Shown here: positions 60,228 through 64,000 of the stretch, in pieces
Layout: the number at the start of each line of letters is the position of its first letter
How positions within the stretch are numbered: the first letter of the stretch is position 1
Assembly: GCA_002102555.1 (NCBI GenBank)
Contig: MCFL01000002.1
Coordinates: forward strand, 1,158,665-1,222,664
Direction of reading: 5' to 3'
Source: Catenaria anguillulae PL171
Taxonomy: Eukaryota > Blastocladiomycota > Blastocladiomycetes > Blastocladiales > Catenariaceae
DNA: 64,000 nt
Program-made: the position numbers and the translations under genes
The notes under the pieces: generated by a model
The model's database searches: none
Seen by the model: only the letters and a program-made list of their open reading frames with translations
Told to the model about the DNA's origin: nothing

Positions 60228-61324
60228 TCACGATCCACTTTGCCTCATATGATGCGAGCCGTCCAACTGAAGATCTGGGCCGTATCCGAGCCTCGTCAAA
60301 TCCCGCCACGTTTGGTCCTCGTCGCCTTGAGTTCGGTAGTAGTACATGTCGATGAAGTCGTCCTGGGAGAGCATCAGGTCGGGATTCTTGGCTTGGTTTG
60401 CATGGTGGGCCAAGATTTGTGCCAATTCGTGTTGGTCAAACTGGTTTGGGTGTTGCCGGTCAGCGACTTGGCGTGCGGTCGAATGCACATGGTTCAGTAC
60501 GTAAGTACTTGGTTGCCGCCGCGGCAACAGCAAATGCCTGCAGCTCGTCCAGATTCAGGTACCGTCCTTGTCCTTGTCGAAACGGGCAAAGATGGCCTCC
60601 TATTTCGCAGCATGCATTAAATGAATGAAGGTGTGAGCCACAACAAGCGCGGAAAACATATGCCGGGGCAGTTTCGAGGTCTGGGTGCAACATGTCGTAA
60701 GTGTCTATGAGCAGCGTGCGGCCGTTCGGGTGGCTGGACATTTGCTGGGGACTTGGCAGTTGAATTGGACATGTTGAGAGCAGACCAAACATGGGGGTGA
60801 TGTTGTTCCTTTGAGTCGATCTACATATGTGGCGGTCAGCATGCATTTCAGGGATACGTGGTTGGCTGCGAGACGTTGGCGTCTATCATAAGCATTGCAT
60901 GCGGGTGTGATGGTGTCGAAAGGAAATGTGAACAACTCGAGCTTCTGTGAGATGCGCTCGACATGACTCATGTCCACTGGTTTTGTAACCTTTAACTTGG
61001 CTCCATCGCCAGCTATACTACCGGTTTTTGAACGCAGAGGAGAACAAGTTCGTTGAAGTTGACTTGGTCATCAAGCGCGTCGGCTCTGTTCGCACACATG
61101 ATCAGCTGCGCTTGCGGCAAACGTGTTTGTCCATGTTGGACCCGCTGGCCCTCCCTCATGGCGTGACTTCCATTCCCGGCAGACCTGCTCGACGTACGTG
61201 TTGATGTTTGCCGCACTTGCTGCTTGACAAAAAACTGTTGTCTCGGCCTGAATGATCCGTTTCGCCTGCTAGCCTAGTAAGGACGAGTCGGGAGGTGAAG
61301 GTCTTTCGCTTGTCGCTTGCCATC
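60228..61324 (-). CDS. EF-hand protein, exon model uncertain, one frame break
   Basis: Pieces that look coding, right to left: a possible start MASDKRKTFTSRLV (61324); RADALDDQVNFNELVLLCVQ, an EF-hand-like loop (about 61100-61020); MSHVERISQKLELFTFPFDT (about 60970-60910); RTLLIDTYDMLHPDLETAPAY (about 60720-60660); EAIFARFDKDKDG (about 60598-60560); then YLNLDELQAFAVAAAATK; and last QFDQHELAQILAHHANQAK, DLMLSQDDFIDMYYYR and a stop at 60228. The loop D-K-D-K-D-G-Y-L-N-L-D-E is a perfect 12-residue calcium site, but one base is missing between its G and Y, so the written sequence shifts frame at about 60562. Calcium binding is likely; the family and the exact exons are not settled. Confidence 0.45.
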
Positions 61325-62315
61325 GCAAGCTCCTTGACCTCTCCAAAGGCAAAAATTGACCTCAATTGTTGATGACCGACAGGGCAGAAGCAAAAGGTGA
61401 ATCGAAGGGAATCGCGTCGACGGAGAGAGACACACAGTCGTGCAATGCAGTGCATATGCTGGCGTGCAGTCTCGCGGCGTAGATGGATACACTCGTATAC
61501 CGCTGTCGACCTTGCTTGACTCAAGTCAGACCAGTCCGTCTACATGTCAGGTACACAGTTGCTTGAACTGAAGGGCTCGTGCAAACTGCTGAATGATGAC
61601 GAGAGGCTGGAGGAATGGCGTTGGAAGCTGGACGGAAACCAAGCGGAACAACAACAACGGCAAGCAGCCACGCCTCGTCTCCCGGGGCTTCCACCACACC
61701 ACTCAATTGGTGTGATCCCCTCCCAAACCGCCTCCGTGTACTGGAGTCGTTACGATTTGTGTCGAGTATCGTATTGGAAGACATATACAGTGAGGAAACC
61801 GACGCTCTCTGCCCTTGGCTCTGAATCATCGTACAGCACTACCTGTTAAGATAGAAGCAAATCTCCGGCGGTCACCTCGGTCACCTCGGTCACCTCACAG
61901 CGAACGTCAACCTGGGTCAACAGCAACAGCACCGCGCCGTCCGCGCCGTTCATTTTTCTCGTTGTTGTCGTCCGTTTCCGCAGCAAAAGCAACACATTGG
62001 CTCGGTTTTCTCGCTTGAGCTCCCGCCATTCGAATTGGAATTTCGAACCGAATTCACGACGACGACACGACACTCTTCAGGTTGGTTTTGGTTGGAGACA
62101 GAGAGTGCATACTGTGCTCCCATAGCTATCGATATCGTCCGTCTCGTCCGCCCTCATTGTTCCTGTTGAGACGTATATTGCTTGCCAGGTACATTCACAT
62201 CATGTCCATTTCCTACACATACTTGCGTTGTCCCTGCACTGCCACTATCGTCTGACATTCTCACTGTCTTTGATGTCTCAGCAATAAGGAAATCCTCCTC
62301 CTCCTCATCATCATC
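61325..62315. other. Intergenic, short tandem repeat, no confident gene
   Basis: This lies between the EF-hand gene (minus) and the last gene (plus). It has three tandem copies of GGTCACCTC near 61870-61897. Frames at 61544-61849 and 61615-61824 have no domain resemblance. Confidence 0.45.
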
Positions 62316-64000
62316 ATGTCGTCGTCCACGTGCAACCTCGACCCCAACGGCGTCGCCCCTGCCGAATTCATCAACCCCAACGTCGTGCCCCAGCAGGCCA
62401 TCACGGCCCTTGCCGCCCAGTCGCCGCGCGTCTACGGCTGCGTCCAGTTCACCCAGGTCGGCTCCTCCACCCAGGTTGCCAACGGCCAGTGGTGGTGTGC
62501 CACGACCACCCCCTCGGACGAGCGCAAGTCCCTCGGCCGCGCTACCAACTGCGCCGTCACCACAAAGGAGCAGGCATGCCAAGCGCCCTGGGTCTGGGTG
62601 CAAAAGCAGCGTCCGCCTCCCGGCCAAGACGTCGGCGCTTATGTCTTTGGGTGCACACGTGACGACGGCAAGTTTATTTGCCAGGGCGGCCAGTCGTGCT
62701 CGCCCCAGGGCCTGTCTTCGTCGGGTGAGCCCGTCACGGTCGACTCTACCAGTTCCGGCTCAAGTACCACCGGCATCGTCATTGGCGTGTCCATCCTTCT
62801 CGGGTGTCTGCTGGTTGGCGGTCTCGGCTTCTTCTTTTGGAAGCGCACTCGCAACCACCGCTTACCAGCGTCTTCCCCTTCGGGTCCTGGTGGCGTTGCC
62901 GCCGCCTATGCTGGCGCCAAGGTGTCGTTCCCCCGAGCTACAACAACGCCATTGCTTCCCCCCGCACGGGCTCGTCCACACTTGTCACGCAATCGGCCCA
63001 CTACCCAGGCGGCAACACCTCGTCCACATCTGTCAACCGCTGCCGGCTACCCCATCTCGTCGTCTGGCGCATCCTCTGGCGGTGGCAGCGCACCTGGCGC
63101 CGCAGCTGTCATTGCCCTCAACACCATTCCGGCTAAACCTCAGAGGTCCAACAGTGCCACCTCTCGTGGGTCACAAGGATCCAACGGCGGCGGCATGCTG
63201 AAGCTCGCTTGCCCGTCATTGTCAACGATTCGGCGCCACCCATGCCCACCACCACCTCCCACGTGCTCAGCAAGGCTACCTATCGCCACGCGAAGCCGAG
63301 CGTGCCAGATTGGTTGCCGCTCCGTCCCCGATTCTCGACGAAACAGATCTTGTCACGGTGCCCGTCTCGCCCAACATGATGGCCAGCGCACAAGCCATGT
63401 CACCGCAAATGATGGCTCAGCAGCAGCAACAGCATCCACAATACGCAAGCGTGCACCCACTCCCGTCATTCACGTCCAACAAGGATACCCCCAACAGCAA
63501 CAGCACAGCAGCAACCAAATGTACCCCACCGGAATACCAATCACATCTGCACCACTCGCCTGCCGCCGCCATGTCCCCTCCGCCCACGGCCTCGTCCCCT
63601 TGCACCCGGACCCACCTCATCACTGGGCTCCTCGACTTCGTCCACTTCCCCGTATGCTCTGCCGTCTCGCTCGAACCTTGGCCCGGCATCAGCAGGCATT
63701 TCCTTGTTCCCGCTCGGCCCTCACTCTCTGAGCCTGCCTTGCCGTCCCTTTCGGTTCACCTCGCGGCTCAACCGACTCTCCCCGCCCATCGGAACCTCGC
63801 GGCCATCACCACACGGTGCCGGCCCACTCGGCCAATCTCCTACGCCGTCGGCTGTTGGCTCCACGGCGATCCACCTTCACCACTGAAGACGAATGTTCCC
63901 GCGGCCGTACCGGACCTATGTCAACATGGATGCCGCTGCGCCCGTGGTGCAAGCCGAACAACCCGGCAAGGGCAACGTAGTGCCTGCCCTGCCCGCAGCC
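62316..64000 (+). CDS. Single-pass membrane protein, Cys-rich ectodomain, tail frame broken, runs off right edge
   Basis: The clean part (62316 to about 62930) encodes a Cys-containing domain (YGCVQFTQVGSS, NGQWWCATTTP, CAVTTKEQACQAPWVWVQ, FGCTRDDGKFICQGGQSC), a short Ser/Thr stalk, a membrane helix (IVIGVSILLGCLLVGGLGFFF) and KRTRNH. After that the best reading changes frame several times: PSYNNAIASPRTGSSTLVTQ (from about 62935), AAGYPISSSGASSGGGSAPG (from about 63040), LSPREAERARLVAAPSPILD (from about 63270), SSTSSTSPYALPSRS (from about 63630) and VNMDAAAPVVQAEQPGKGN (to 64000). The first change is at a run of five C. No signal peptide is visible. The gene continues past the window. The family is unknown. 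Confidence 0.55.

Overview
The window is nuclear DNA of a fungus. Every recognisable gene is eukaryotic, most are split by short introns (about 60-110 bases, a few longer), and a chitin synthase-like enzyme, an OCH1-like glycosyltransferase, an Ysc84-type SH3 protein and a Kex2-style repeat precursor point to a fungus. A PEN-2 (gamma-secretase subunit) gene is not expected in Dikarya and suggests an early-diverging, perhaps zoosporic, lineage; that placement is an inference. No tRNA, rRNA, CRISPR array or organelle sequence was found by eye. Exon borders below come from hand reading: reading frame, splice signals and known protein families.

Left part (1-25 kb): two tandem paralogous single-pass membrane proteins (the first cut by the window edge); a secreted double-psi beta-barrel protein; a DUF726/TMCO4 hydrolase; a secreted precursor made of eight near-identical KR-flanked peptides; PRPP synthetase; PEN-2; a large CCHC zinc-knuckle protein; an Ysc84/SH3YL1 protein; a ZNHIT3/Hit1-like snoRNP factor; SDHC of respiratory complex II; and a type II glycosyltransferase.

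Middle (25-46 kb): an eight-exon chitin synthase-like gene, a CAP-domain secreted protein, dolichol-phosphate mannosyltransferase, a multi-RRM protein, a divergent uracil-DNA-glycosylase-like gene, a small basic ORF, a Cys-rich membrane protein, and a ZC3HC1/NIPA nuclear-basket homologue.

Right part (46-64 kb): ribosomal protein eL13, two unidentified genes with disturbed frames, a probable pogo-type transposase relic, a Tim17/TIMMDC1-like protein, RAD51, a GATA-finger plus PHD-like regulator, an EF-hand gene, and a single-pass membrane protein that runs off the right edge.

The genes form no operon-like unit. Themes are cell wall and secretion (chitin synthase, GT32, DPM1, DPBB, CAP, repeat precursor), mitochondria (SDHC, Tim17-like), and nuclear maintenance (RAD51, UNG-like, ZC3HC1, ZNHIT3). 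Core genes read cleanly. Several less conserved genes carry one-base frame breaks or a small tandem duplication, so either the consensus has residual indels or some of these genes are decaying.
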